Source: Serilophus lunatus (lineage: Eukaryota > Chordata > Aves > Passeriformes > Eurylaimidae). From it: DNA of 64,000 nucleotides. Shown here piece by piece: positions 40,101 through 55,100 of the stretch (the stretch's first letter is position 1; the number at the start of each line of letters is the position of its first letter). The stretch lies in NCBI GenBank assembly GCA_013399895.1, contig VXBA01011249.1, positions 1,017,252 through 1,081,251 on the forward strand, given 5' to 3'. The position numbers and the translations under genes were made by a program. A model generated the notes under the pieces. The model was not told the DNA's origin, ran no database searches, and saw only the letters and a list, made by a program, of their open reading frames with translations.

Positions 40101-43100
40101 TGTGGGTAGAGCTCTTCCCGTATTTTCATTTGCGAAGCCTAGCCATGATGGTTTCTGAAACTGTGATGCCCAGCCTGGTATGGGTTGAATATGCAAAATT
40201 TATGTTGCTAGAAGCTATGAAATCAGGCATTGAACCAGTGTTCGTATCTCTACTCACGCAGACTGAGCACGGACAAGCAGGCTGTCACCAGCAGCTAGAG
40301 TCAGGGTTTTACCATCCATGGTAACAGTTGATGTACCCTCCTGAAAGTAAAGAACAGGTAATCAGCTTTTAATTTTCTATGTCCTGTCACCAGCAGAATG
40401 AAAATTCTACAAGTTTGGAAATCTTTCCTACTGAAAAAGCACCTCAAACCTGCTCTGTTTCATGGGGCTTAGCTAAATATTTGGTTGATCTTCCCTGTCC
40501 AACACTATTATCATCAATAAAAACATGCTTTGTGGTTCATTGTTCCTCGTCATAAAGCAGCAACCCGTTGTGTGACGTTTGGGGTACACTGTTACCTATC
40601 TAACCTAGCAGTTTGCAAGTTGGTACAGTTCCAGAAATTACAGAGATAATCTGGAGTCATTCAAGATCCACCTCTATTTTTATGATTACTGATATCTTAA
40701 GTCTTCAAAAGCAGGGAGCTGACTGAAACTGCTAGTAGGAGTCCATCCACACTGGAATGGACTAGTTATTATCTTATTAAGCAGAGAAAACAGGTTCTCA
40801 CTAGCCACAGGTCTTGCTTGCATAAACTGCTGTAAACTGCAGTGTAAACAAAGGTATTTCAAGATTATTATGTCTCTAATTAGTATTTGATAGTCCCTGT
40901 GAACTTCAACAGAACAGGAACTGATAGAAATACCTGCCTCTCAAGCTAGTCTGACTTGTGAAAGCAAAAACTATCTTTTCTTTGTTTTTTCCCTTGGGTT
41001 GAAAATGTTCTTTAGAAGCCAGTTGAATGAAGAACATTTGGATCACCTAACACTGTGACTTAGTATAAACAAGTTCTCAGACTTTATTAACTCATTTTAC
41101 TTGATTCCAGTTTGACTTCAGCATGAGGACAAAGGCAGAACTAATAGGTGATGTTTTATCACTTGGAGGCATTTTGACACATTTACAGGATGTATCTTTG
41201 ATAGGGTGTATTAAAGTCCCCAGTAAGGATAGATGCTAGTATCTTTATCCTCAGTGTACTAGATGAGGAAAAACGGGCTATTTTTGTGATGGGATGGCAG
41301 TACTTTACAGTTATTTTTCCTTACAGTTTAAAGCTGAAAGGTGGTGCCTATTGATGATCTTTTCTGTGAGAAGGAAGGTCATCATTCCAGTTTCTAGTTT
41401 TTGCTAGAAGGTTTTACTACTGTTCAGTCTGAACTGAAACATGAACTCATCAGTTAACAAGTGTGAATTGACACATACCAGCTGCCATATCCAGATATCT
41501 GAATTCTTCTTACTTTTCTCAGTTGTTCCTGGTCCATAAGCTATAACCTTAAAAAAAAAATGAAAAAAGGGAGGTAAAGATTCATCCCAGTGACCAAAGT
41601 GTCCATATTCACCTTCTAACAGCATTTAAAACATTCTAATTTTACACGAGAATATTCATAGAAGATGACGTTATTTTTACAGACATTAAAATTCACACTA
41701 CGTTTGCTATTCTCATATTGATTCCTACTGATAAAAAGGGAACTGATCACACCTGCCACTCCTTATGCTCCTCTGCATCTTCGCTTATCTGTTCCTTCTG
41801 CCTCCTCCCACTCTCAGTTTTGCATCTATATGGTTCCTGCTTCTGTTCTTGGAACAGGCACTTCCTCCTCATGAACTCTGGGCCCTGTCAAGAGGCTGTT
41901 GAAGTAGAAAAGTTTCCTCCATTAAATTAAAAAAGCTGTAGATGAGACTTGGTCTTTCTCATTATCTGCCTTTTCCGTGTTCTTCCTGACAGTCCCACAC
42001 TGTCACTTTGCTGTCATATGTATTGGATCCATCAGAGTGTGACTCCAAGTAATTCAGGGGAAGAATATGTTTTGTAAACATTGTGCGTACAGCACAGACA
42101 TCAAAGTGTGACAGCTTCATTTATACCCAAACTAGACTGACTAAACTAAGAAGTGCAATGTTTTAACACAGCCCAGTCTCTCTGATGCTGTCCAGTTTTC
42201 TTGCTTCTACTCTATGTAAATCGAGAAGGAGAAAAAAGTGTATTTACACACTCATATTAGACTTGGCACCATGAATGCTGTTCAAACACACAGGAAAGCT
42301 GAACACACTTGAGTAGTATTTACATCATGTTGGTGCTTCTGATTTGGGAAATATGGGGGCAGGGCAGAGGGGGGGCGGGGATGGAGAGGAGGGGCGACTG
42401 GAGTAAAGGAGCTGTTTCAATCCCAAAAGAAACAAATGGAAATAAGGTTCAGGTTGATCCTGAACGTTATGGAAGTAATGAGTTAGGAAGCCCCTGCCCT
42501 AAGACAGTCAAATCAATGGATAAGACAGGGTAGGGCAGTGCAAGCCTGAATTCTGTCACAGTGCAATAACTTTCTTTGCTGACAATATATCTTGTTCCCA
42601 AAACTGAATTCACTCAGTCTGAACAGTAGGTGCCTGTTATCTGTACCTTTAAAAATATTTGTCTCTTTGAGAGAAATTAGATCCCCCTACCTCTGTTTCA
42701 AAGTTAGATCCAAACATACTCAAGGATTTCTTCTGTTTTATTTCAGCACGATGATCATTTAACCAGCTTGAGAAGGAAAATGGCTCCATAACAGAAATAG
42801 AATTTAGTGGGAAAGGTGTTTCTTTCAGGAGTTCATCTATAAGCAAAGCAGAGAGATATCAGTGATGCTTGCTTCTCTTTTTTTCAAATGTTTTACTTGA
42901 AGGGTTCAATCTATAGATACTATCTAATCAAAAGTCAGTTGTAACAGTAAGCAGGTCATTGTCAGGACTTCTTACTGGAGATTGTAAAATGCATGTGTTA
43001 CTTAGGTATCTTTATGGAGTGATTTCCCCAAAGATGTTGTCAGAACTGTGTATTCAAACAGTATGCCATAGACTAGCTAGTTTTGGCTGGCATGTTCTTC

Positions 43101-46100
43101 ATTCTCTTTCATACCAGCTTTTGCACTGGTAAAACATGGTATATAATCTCTAAGCATTTGCTCATATCATCTTCCCACTTAACTGGAGTTGGGCCTATAA
43201 AACCAGCTTACTCTCCATCTTTCATGTACTTAGTACTAGCTTTTATGTTCCTTCTCCCCTATGTATTTTTAAATACATTGACCAGAGTGAAGCAAGCAGG
43301 TTATCACAATCTAAAATTTAATAAAACATATTTTTGTGCTGTTCTTGGAGTTGTAGCTGGATTTAATTTCCAGTAATTCTCCTTCATAAATGATTTGATT
43401 TTAAATAGCTGGAGGACTAAATGGGTTTTCAGTGTGGCTGGAAAAACTCAAGATTCATGCTGCATGTTGCTGGTATATAAAAAGAGATTTAGTTATTTAC
43501 CAGCTTGCACTGAAGTGCAGAGACAGCACAATTGCCATGGTGATCCTAAGCAGCTCATTCTGAGATGCCATGGGTGTCAAGTAGTAATGCCAAGGAGATG
43601 CCAGAAAAACTCACTGGATGGTTTTCTCCCAAATGTATTGAGGTAATAAACTCACAATCAAATCTTGGTCTTGGTACTTATAATTGAATAGGTCTTTTTA
43701 AAATATTAATTCATCATGCAATATTCTTTTGGTTCTGTTCTAAAGCTGTATTTTACTCCTCTGCAGTGTTGTATCATGTCAGTTTTTCATTAAACACCAT
43801 TCTGTATGCAGTCTTTGAGCAACATGTGAGGAGGTCAGTGCATCCAAAGGATAGCAGTGTACTGAAGATGCTATTACTGTTTATGGGGTCATAGGTAAGT
43901 ACCAAGTATACCCAGCTCCAGATAATCTCTGTGGTATGCTAACCCTTTTGCTGTAGAAACAGTTTTTGCTATTCAAATTTCTTCTCCATTATATTTGGAG
44001 GTTGGGCCAGACAGTCCCACCCATCCAGCCTCACCCATTCTGTGATATTAAAATAATTGGGAGAAGTCAACACCTTCCTTCAAATAATTTCTCCTGTCAA
44101 TGCCTCTTTTAGGAAATACTAAAAGTAACAGGAAGAAATATGCAGCACAAGAAGAAATTTTTTGATTTTTTTTCTCTTCAGGTTTTTCTTAAAATAAAAA
44201 GGTTTCTTACTTTTACATTACTTAACTCAAATATTTAAAACAATTTTTATTGAAAAGCTCTTCCAGAGAAACTAAGCAGTGCCAAAAGAAAAAAAGAAAA
44301 TTTTTACATTAGATCTATACTAATCTGGGCTTTTAAATATTTAAAAAATCTAGTCTTGAACCCTCTATATTTTATTGTTTGATAACACTAAAATGCAGTG
44401 TTAGCTAATTGGTGGATAATTTTCCACATTGCAATATGTCTGGTTGTCTTTTTTGAGTCTTTTTTTCCCCTTAATTCTAACATGTTCATCATTGGAGGTC
44501 ATTGCAAACTTACACACCTTGCCCTTAAATTACAGATGTGCTCAACTGAAGCTGCATTGGAAAATTTTTTTTTAGGGATACAAAATAAAGGTCTAAAATA
44601 TTATGATATATATTCACCCACAGCAGAGGAGGAAAATTTATCAGAATTTTTATCAGAAGATACCCAGTGCAATTAGCATTTCAGAAGATTTTAAAGTATT
44701 TTGTTCTATTTCTAGTAGAAATCTTTACCAAATGGGGTGTTTTTTTTGTTTGTTGTTTTTTTACAGAGTAAAACTCATCACTCTAGAACTCAGAAAAGTT
44801 TCTTGTGGTTTTGGAGTACAAGAAAGTTACCCATTGGTAACAGGGCTTTCTACTAAAATGCATAGTTGAGATAGATGTGGGGGTTTTGAGTGGTTTGGGT
44901 TTTTTTTATTTGACAAATAATATGTCATAAGTATCCTGCTTAACTCAGGGGGGATACATCCTCTCCACAGGTCAAGACTTCCAGCATTAATCTAGCAAGT
45001 AAGTTCAGACTTGATATGCTAGAAAATGTACAGCAAAAAGCCAAGTCTTGGGGATGGGCACTGTGGTGGTTTAGGCAAGCAGAACTATGAATTTTCCCCA
45101 TGAGTTGAAGGGAAGTTACAGTACACAAAAGCTGAAATAATACTTGTTTGTGTTCTGATCATGAAGCAAAATGAATTTAACAATGAGAAGTAACTATAAG
45201 CTTTAAGTTTGTAGCTTAATTTCTGTCACTTATTCTCCATAAATATAATTTTGTTCTTTTTCCTCTTTCTAATGATCTCTGATTTCAGCTGCCCCCATCA
45301 ACTGTGACACTCAGTGGCCTATGCACACTTGGGGCCAATGTAAACTGTAATACCTCCTGCACTTATTATGGTGCACTGTCCTTTCTTGCTTGTGATACAT
45401 AGGCAATTTCTAGCAATTTCATTTACTTTCAAGTAAAAGTGAACTTTTGTTTATTTATACTTCAAGTTCCTTAATTCGAGACCTGTTTTTTTGACACTTA
45501 TATTGTCAGAAGGCCCTGGCTTGTGATGGGGTTTTGGTTTAATACTACTTTTCATATTAATGACACTTGCTCAGCGACACCATAATAGCCTTTGAAAACT
45601 ATGTCTGCATGAAATATAACTGATGGTTATATTATCTATTACTACAGAACAAATAAGAGAGCACTGTAGTGATAAGGTATGTGACATGTGTGACATACTG
45701 ACTACTTGACAGAATCCTTATTTAACCCTGATACTGATTGCTTGCAGGATACCAAACGCTACAAGTGTCTTAGTGCTTGTGAGCTTGAGCTAACAAGACA
45801 GAATGAAGAGGATCCCACTTTTTGCAGTCCCACACATATCACAGTTGAAGCCTTGTACTTCCAAAAGGACCGAGTGTTTCCTATCAGGCTAATTGCTTAT
45901 ATTTAGATATTGTTGCATATATTTCTGCTTAGCCCGTACATTAGCTTTCAACAGTATCTCAGGAAGTGTAAGTCTGTGTTTATGCAATTATGTTCTAGCA
46001 ATACTGTAAGACAAGGAGACACGTTTAATGATGGCAAAAGTAAAAAATATGCCAGCAAAATGCAAGAAGGATAGCACTTCTAAGCTAATCAACTAAAAGT

Positions 46101-49100
46101 CTTGGATATAATTTTCCAAGTAATATAATACTAAGTGGAACATCAAATCTAATATTTTCTTACATGTTCAGGACATCCATTTAAATTGTTCAATACTAGT
46201 CCATTTTTGCAGATCATTACAATTAAAAATTCATACCACAGCAATGTGTTCTTTATGGGGTTTATAGCTCTTTTCAGGTTTAAATTATAATGTGGTGATA
46301 TCATGTTAAGCTGAAAAATACATCATGTTTACTGAATGAGTTTGTAAATATTTTAAAAAAGAACATTACATGTTTTAGAGGAAACTGATTTCAGTTAAAC
46401 AACAGACATTGTACTGAGACTGGGCAAAAAAGGAGAGAACAACTTGCAAGAAAACAGCAAGTGAATGTACTGGTAGTTACACCCTCAATAGAGACCATTT
46501 AAGGAAGAGTTTATCTTGCTGGCAGTACTGTACTTCTTTCTGATAGGAATAAAAAGGACAGGTAAGAGGACTGACAGACCTCCCAGGTATATGTTGGTTC
46601 TATTGGCTTACCTCAAAATCATGATACATTGAAGGTCCCCCTTCCCTACTCCTGTGATGTACCTAAGCTTTTTTGTGAGAAAAATCAGATCATTTCATTC
46701 TCTGAGTGAATGAGAGTGAAATTCTTGAGCCCTACTATCCCCAAACACTTACATGACTCTCTTCCAAACCCTGTTTCTTTAAGATTTGTACAAAGGAAAA
46801 GAGCAACAAAGCACATGAAATATATTGAAATAAGGTCAAGTGTCAAAATTACATGCTGGCTTTATGAAAAACTATATTTTTCAATGATGTGCCATACTTC
46901 TAGACACCACATTCTAGATAGAATAATCTTAAAATCTTTAAATCACCTTATATATTTTTAATAATTATGGAAATCCCTTCATCGTAAGGTACTGTGATGC
47001 CTCAGAAACAATCTGTCCTTGCATGTTGTAGCCCCATCTCCATGCAAGGATGTGAGACAGTCCATTACAAATGGTGTCTTCCTCTGTAAAAGCAGAAGAC
47101 ATCCTTATCCAAGGTGGAGCCCTCTCTGCTTTTTCCTCCTTTAACTGAACATAAAATGGTCCAGACTAGGGACAAAGAGCTCATGAGTTATTTTAAAATT
47201 ATGTTTTACGTTATTTTTGTGTACTTTATAATTTCCATCTCTTAAATGCTATATCATAATGAATAATTCTAATGTGAAAGCTTTGCAGCATTTCACATTT
47301 AACGCCAGTGCCAGCGATAATATGTACCCTGGGATATCTTCCCCATATGTATGCTTACCTAATTTCTATGAAAAAATCTGCTTTATTCTCCATGTTAACA
47401 GAAATGTCAATGAGACTAGTAGGACTTTAATACCTCTGAAAATAAAACCTGCAAAATGAGGGATCTAATTTCAGACATCTGGGTTTGAAAAAACAAGTAG
47501 TTAGCTCATTCCACATAAAAATCCAGAATGAAAGCATTGACAGTGACTGATTACTTTGGGGGTTGTTGATTCATTTCACTGTTGTTGAGTATAGATGCAG
47601 AAACATTTAGCTGAAAATACAGCACTCACTTGGTATAATCATACATTTCCCCATGTAACTGTATTTGTTTTTGTGGCATGCCCTGAGAATTGGCATGACT
47701 GCTAATTTATGACTTGTCCCTGTAATTATTTCTAGGCACATTTTTCTTTGTGTCATTAAATCTATGCTGGAAACTGAACAACAATTTTTTTTTCCTAATT
47801 GAAACAAAAGTCTGATGAGGAAAGGCCTTGAAAAATATTTTTGTAATAAAGGAATATAGCCTTCTCAAAAGAAGATAGCAGCAGCCAGAAGGAAGGGAAT
47901 AAATCAGAACAAAAGAATTGCCATATTTAGGCCATAATTCTGTTTAAAGGTTCTTCTTGATCTATCTAGGTTATTGTAATTAAGAATGATAAATTGTTCT
48001 GAGAAATAATGACTGCTTTTCCAATCCTAAAATCAGGAATCTCAATTTTGTTTCCAAATCTGCCTTTTATAACTTCGGACATTTCATTAATCCTCTTTGT
48101 GTTTAACTTCAGTTTCCACAGAGGAGGAATAATGTATTTCATATCAAGGGTTGAGACCTCACCACATTTGTGAGAAAATGATTTGTGTGAGGTATTACTA
48201 CTAAACAACCTTAGAAACACTAGTGAAAATGTCAGACTGACTCCATTAGTGAGTTTTCTGTTTTAGATGCTGCTGTCTGGGGATCATTTAAGAGGGTAAG
48301 GTGGAAAGAAAGAAGCTACCTTATTAGAGAAGACATACCTGCTGGGTTTTAGAGCTCTCAATTTTATTTTATTTTTTTTTCACGGAAGTCTGAACAGAAA
48401 GGAAAAACAACTTTATATGGCATTTCTTCCTATTTTCTTGATAGGTTTATTATATACATTATGCTCTAAACAGGCATAGTGACTTGGTTCATTTGCTGAA
48501 GCATTAGAAGAGCTCCCAGAGGCTACAGTTTATGTTCTGCCTCTTTCAGGAGGCTCAGCTGAGCATATTGTAGGAGAAGTAGACTTCTAACTGAAGACTT
48601 TCTTGGGCTTTTTTTTTGGTGACTATTGTCTTTACCAGTTCTGGGCTCTGGCAGCCTAACGAACTTCTCAGAGCACTCCTGGCTCCAAATATGCAGTCTG
48701 CAGTCCTGGATTTTGGATGATACGTTACTCTTTGGCATTAAAAAATTTACTCTAAGTTTTCATATGGAAAAGTGTAACAGTCACACTCCAGATATATAGA
48801 ATCCTACTTAATCTGTGTAGTAAAAATTGCTGAGTCTGTCTGAACAGTTCATCTTCAGTTTGAATTCTATACTCATTACAGACTGGTGTGAAGTGTTGTT
48901 AAATGTGAGGGGAGGGAAAATGGATTAAGCCAGTGAGATGCTGCATGTTTGTAAGGATTAGAGGGTTATATTACATGATTCTATTCCCTTCTTCCACCTA
49001 CATACCCTTTGCAGTTTCGGTGGGCTTCAGGAGAGATATAAATGTGACTTTGAAATTAAAGGTCAGAGGTATGACAAAATAAAGTGTATTTATGTGGGCA

Positions 49101-52100
49101 TCTTTGCTAGAAGAGAGCAATGAAAAGGAAATATATGAAAAAAGGAGAGGATTCAAATTGTTGATAAAAGATACAGAGACAGTGATTTGAAGACTTATAC
49201 AATTATGATGAGTCTAGACAGTTTAAAATTATTGACTCTGTATAAGTTTGAATACTGTTCTATCCTGGAGACCTCCTGGTGGCTGTTTTCAAAATAAATT
49301 CCCTAGAGGATTAGTCCTTAATATCTAAAAGCTCACATGCTGTCTCTTTTAAGAGTGGTACTCGAAGCAGAAAGAAGTAACATATAAACAAGGAGTTATC
49401 CATTTAGGTATGTCGGAAGTCCTTAAAAGATGAGAGAAAAGAGAATCAAATAGTTAATTTTCTAAACAGATACATAGAAAATGAAACTTATTTCCAAAAT
49501 TATCATTCTTAAGTAACCAAGTTATGGTATCTTTAGAATTATTTCAATGTACTTAAAACAGAAAGGCACAAACCGTTTTAAGTTCAAAAGCACGCCCCTG
49601 TATTTGCTCTACTGTAAACAAAGACCAAAATTTTGTTCCATGTTTTTAGTTTTCTGAGGTAGTTTTAATTGAATATTTTCCACCAGACAGTTAACTGGGA
49701 ATAAAAGAAGTTGAAGAATAAAGATGTGCTTGTTTTGATACACCAGTGAAACAAGACTGAACAACAAATACTGTCTACATTAGTTGCACTGGATTAGCTA
49801 CAGAGGATGACAGTACAGAAACTGATTTTTATAGTGCTGAGCTCACCCTTTTACTTGGTTTAATAGCACTACTGAAACCACAGAACATTTAGAGACCATG
49901 CCCTAGGTTGTATGGTAACTCTGCTCCACTGCCTGAAGAAAGGACCCTATTTTCATACTCATTCAGTTCCTTAGATTTCGTCTGCACTGAATCACAAGCA
50001 TAATACCATGCTGTATTCTAACAATATTGACCAGATTATAAATCCAGATTGTAAATTACTTAGGTACACTGAGAATCAATTGAAGTGTTGAAAGTGAAGT
50101 GGCTACAGGACTGTTTTTTTGGACTGTGTACACGTATGTTAACGGACAATAAAGCTCTTACATGAAATAAAATTTAATTAATAATTAGCAGTGGATTAAT
50201 TTGAATAAATATAAGCCTGACATTCTTCCTATATCATTACTGTTTATAGCATTCCTATTTAAACAAGCTTAACTTGGGAAAAATTTTTCTTGCACTTCTT
50301 TTTCCTCATCAAATTTCACTTAAAAGAATCCAGGATTATTTCAGTGAGCATGGCATGGTAAGCTTTTCAGCTTGTGGTTACTTTTGAAAAGAATAATTAG
50401 ACATCACTGTTTATTAGAATTGAGATTTCTCCGTCTGAACTGTCTCTTGTCCTCTTGACTAGAAAACTAGAATGAAATAGAAACATTGAGAGAATCTTGC
50501 TTTGTCTGATCCAACTGAAAGTAGCAAGAGTTGTTTTGGTAACTGTGATTCCTCATGTCAAAAAATGCGTTAAGTAAACCAAACCAACCCATCTTGAGTG
50601 TTCAATGTATAGACTGTATCCTAAATATATTCACTCTTATTGATGAAAGAAGGGGAGAGTGCTCTCAAATATTATTGCTGTACACAGAAACAAAAGAGGC
50701 TAGGAATAGAGTACAAAACAGTTCCAGGGAAGATGCCTCAAGTAAGGATTGCATGCAGTATGTTTCTGATTGTATTTTATCTGATGGTACTTAAGTCCCT
50801 CTTCTGCTACTTCTTCATATATGCTGATTTCCCTGATATCAGAGGGACTTTCCTGCTATTGACTAAGCCAGAAATCATAAGTAAATAAAGAAAAAGCCTG
50901 GATTTAGGTTTGAGTTTTTTAATGCAGTGTTTTTTAAAAGCAATTGGAGCTTGATTGATTCCATTTACAGGTTTTTATCTATGAGTGAGCTGCAATCAAG
51001 TATTTCTTTCAAGATGTTATTCTTCAATTTTATTCCATTTCTCTTTAGGAAAGTGAGGCACTAGTACAGGCTTTTGTAGAGAAGAACCTGAGAGTGCTTC
51101 AACTAGTACTTTTAAACTGAGAAGATTCTGAATTTTCAGAATAGAAACTGAAAGAAAGGCTGAAGCTCAGCCCTCTGCATATCTCTAGCTAAAATAACGT
51201 TAGAATATGTCTTGAGTGTTTTTCATGAGAAATTGGTGTTAGCTCGTTTTATCTTACAAGAGTCATGCTGGTTCCTGAACTCTACTTAGGCTGGATGAGG
51301 CGCTTGGTTCCATAATTTAGATGATGGGCTATTAGACTATAGGTTGGACTTGATCTTTAAGATCCCTTCGAACCTTGCTGATACTTTTTGGGGAAAAAAA
51401 AAAAAAAAAAAGAGAGAGCTGCTGAGAGAATAAATCTGAAGCATTATTTCTCTATCAGTTGTCTATTCTCCCAGAGTGAACACAATAACAGCTTACTCAT
51501 ATCTCAGACAAACATTGTTTGATTTCCTTTATAATTTATTTCCATTCATTTGGTAATAACACAAGTCTCACTGATGGTTATAGGACTTACAAGCTAAAAC
51601 TTCTGTAACACAAAATGTAGGATATTTTCCTCATGTATAAGATATCAATTGAGACATTGAGCTGCTTATTGTCCATGAGACCTGAAATTTGGAAAAAAGG
51701 AGCTGTTCTGCAGGCCAAAATCCTGCCAGGTAACACTGTTTACTGCCTTTTGCTTACAGCAAGGGTTTAAGACGAGAATTTGAAGTATTTGTTGTCTTGA
51801 CATAGAAGCCAATCCAAGAGGAAAATCCATTCTCCTCTGAGAATGATGTACTGAGCTATGAACAAAATAACAACATTTACTCGCCTTTTTTTTCTTCTTC
51901 AAAACAATTTTCAGTTTCATGGAAGCCCCTCATGCTTTTCTGCCTTTTTCTAGTTTTTTGAATAAATTACAGAGAAAGATCTTCCATACTGGATTTATCA
52001 ATAACAGTTTCTTAGAATTCTGTGTTTAAAAAAAAGTATCAAGATGTATCATAGTTTCTGATTGTCAGGTTGTTTTTGACCTTTTGCAAAAATATTAACA

Positions 52101-55100
52101 ATATAAATCTTTAACGTTATTTTGCTTATGCACTGATATAATTAATTTGTTACTGACATAAATTTTTAGCCTGGTGAAGGATGCTTATTGAAAATAACTG
52201 TATTGAACAAGGATAGTATATGTGATATATTTTTTTTATTACAGCAGCATCTAGAGGATTCATTTGAAATTATATTTCCTCTGCTAAACACTTTATGAAC
52301 ACACAGTGGTAAGACAGTACCTCCTCTACCTAACCCACCCGCCCTTCTATGCAAAAAAATCCACAAAAACCATCAAGGTCTGAACACAGGTGACATGCTT
52401 AAATTAACATAAACACATTTTGATGGTGCATAAAAGTAAGATCATGGAGACAACAGTATTTTATTCATAAGAAACATGGAGTCCTTTACTGAGAGGCACA
52501 TTCCCTAATCAGTCAAAGAACCAATGCCAAAAGCTTGTTCAGCTGCAAAGTTTATCAGGCAGGGGTTTTGACTGGTTTACCACTTCCTAGCTGTAAGGGC
52601 TTTAAGGTTGCTATTCCATACAGAGGAGTCTTCTGTGAACTTTTAATTTTGGCACCAATGGTTTAGTTAACTATTTTTAAGAATGGCAATGTTCATGCAA
52701 AAAACAGCTTTCCCCAACTTTAGGACTTAAGTAAGGGGTTTGTTCCATTATTGATTGAGATGGCAGGGAGTGACTATCAAGTTGAAAAATGGGATAGATG
52801 TGGAAATAATGCTTCACTAGAACTTGTCTTTATTAGAGTAATTAATAAGAATCATCTTAAGACATTTGGAAATTAATGTGGAGATAAAGGACAGCTGGTT
52901 CCAAAAACTTCTTAGTGGGGAAGTAAAATTGATCTCCATCTTGTAACAAGAAATATAGAATTTAAATGATGGATGTGACTGCAGGATGACATTCAAGTTA
53001 GTAATGTTAGTAAAGTAGGAGTAGCATAGCTGGGTCTTTTAGCTGTGCATGTGTGCACATGCAGTGCACCTAAGCCATAAATTTTTTGGTTGGTGCAGAT
53101 CTCTCAGTCATCTGTCTGCATAGATAAGACACTAGACAGATTTGAAAGAACAAACCTAGTTGAGGAATGGGATTGACTGAACTAGTTAGCATTTTGCTAA
53201 ATTGTGTAGGAACTCTTCAGGTGGGAATCTCAGGCTGTCCTGGAGATCCGACAGGCAGCTCGTGCTTTTCTTATGCTGATTTTCCATCCATCAGTTAAGA
53301 ACCTGGCAATGTCATGGAGACATTCCAGGTAGTTCTCACAGCAGAACTGACCAGGCTGCACCTAATTAAAACACTTGCAAATAGGCCACAGAAACTGTGG
53401 GTGCAGAAAGTTGCATAGTGTAGTATCCTGAATGAAGTTAAGACATGAGGGTGGTATTTTGTGCATAGTTTATGCTGATCAATAGCAATGGAACTTGCAG
53501 ATACTGGATGCTCACGTGGGTCAACAGGACTGTAAGATTTCAGCAAAACAAGCTTCCCGCTGAAGGTGCTGTTCCAAGTATTCTTGCAATAGTGACCTTG
53601 GTTGCCAGGCAGAAAGCAACCATCATGTTTGAAAGATCCAATTCCCAAAGTCAAAACTAACAAACTGATTTTCTTGAACAGTCACTCACTCTATTCTGTG
53701 TCTCTGTGCAACAGAATTGAGTGGAGTAACAACTGGAGTATTCACTCTAGTGTGGAAGTTGTAATCACCATCCATAAACAGAGGCAAAATAAAAAGTGTG
53801 CAAGACAGCATGGAAATAAAATGTTCAGAGGATCTATAAGCATTTACCATTCTCAAGGTTTCCCAAGGCTAGGTCACAATGTCAGTTATAGGTAAAGGAG
53901 GACAAGTATCACAGAATCACAGAATCACTAGGTTGGAAGAGACCTCCAAGATCATCTAGTCCAACCCTTACCCTAGAACCTCAACTAGACTAGACTATGT
54001 CACCAAGTGCCACGTCCAGCCTTTTTTTAAACACATCCAGGGATGGTGACTCCACCACTTCCCTGGGAAGTCCATTCCAAAACTTTATTACTCTTTCTGT
54101 AAAAAACTTCTTTCTAATATCTAACCTATACCTCCCTTGACGCAGCTTGAGACTGTGTCCTCTCGTTCTGCCAGTTGCTGCCCGGTGGAAGAGACCAACC
54201 CCCACCTGACTACAGCCTCCCTTCAGGAAGTTATAGAGAGTGATAAGGTCGCCTCTTAGCCTCCTTTTCTCCAGGCTAAACAATTCCAACTCCCTCAATC
54301 GTTCTTCATAGGGCTTATGCTCCATACCCTCCACCAGCCTCATTGTAGGTATAGAGTGCATAGATTGAACTTGCAAAAATCTCATTATGCATAGTCTGAA
54401 ATGACATTTTGTTAGTATAAAACTTGAAAACTGTGCAAGGATAGAGATACTAAGACTTCACATTGTATGGTTACCTGATAGGTCATTATGATGGCATTAT
54501 ATGAACAACCGAGATGCTGTAGGTAATTATGTAAATGGATTTTATTTGTGGTTGAGATAGTGACAGGCATTACTTGCCAGAGTATTTTTAAATTATACAA
54601 TTAGAAAGAAAAATAGAAAATTAATTTATACAGTGAGAAACATTGCCATTCAATTTGCAATTATTCTAATTCTGAAATTAATTTGCATTACCTGGATTTG
54701 GTTTTCCAGTTTGATATTGTCTTGAATTGAAAAACCTGGAACAACAAACATTTAAACACTTGTAAGAAAGTTGTGTTCTGTAAGCTAACAAAGACTAGAC
54801 AGTAATACTGGCCATCACATTTTGTGCTGAGAGTGGATGTACCAGATCCTCAGCCACCATCACATGTATGCAACAGAACTACACTTATTTTAGTGACAGT
54901 GGGTTTGTCTGAAAGTCATACAAAATCCATGTAACTAAACAATTCCCTTGTTCACCTTTAGGAACTATTTAACAAATTGATTACTTAATTGATTATATTC
55001 ACATGTTTCCTAGAAAGGACAGCTCTTACCAAATTTGCCACAATCCTAATTATTCATAAATAATATTGATTAAAAGTGTTTAAAGTTAAGAGTGAAAGAA

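Larger units (their letters stand above)
42837..54691 (-). other. HAAO: HAAO largest intron (about 11.9 kb)
   Basis: It lies between coding exons 7 and 6. It holds CR1 pieces at 43996, 51291 and 53908 and otherwise AT-rich unassigned sequence. A minus-strand frame of 122 codons at 53663-53295 has no recognised family. Confidence 0.8.

Noticed and set aside
44940..45125. Minus-strand CTAAACCACCACAG resembling an LTR end
   Set aside because: Only a dozen bases fit. No matching start, poly(A) signal or flanking duplication was found.
53295..53663. Minus-strand frame of 122 codons in the large HAAO intron
   Set aside because: No family recognised and it is not needed for HAAO splicing. Possibly an old repeat.
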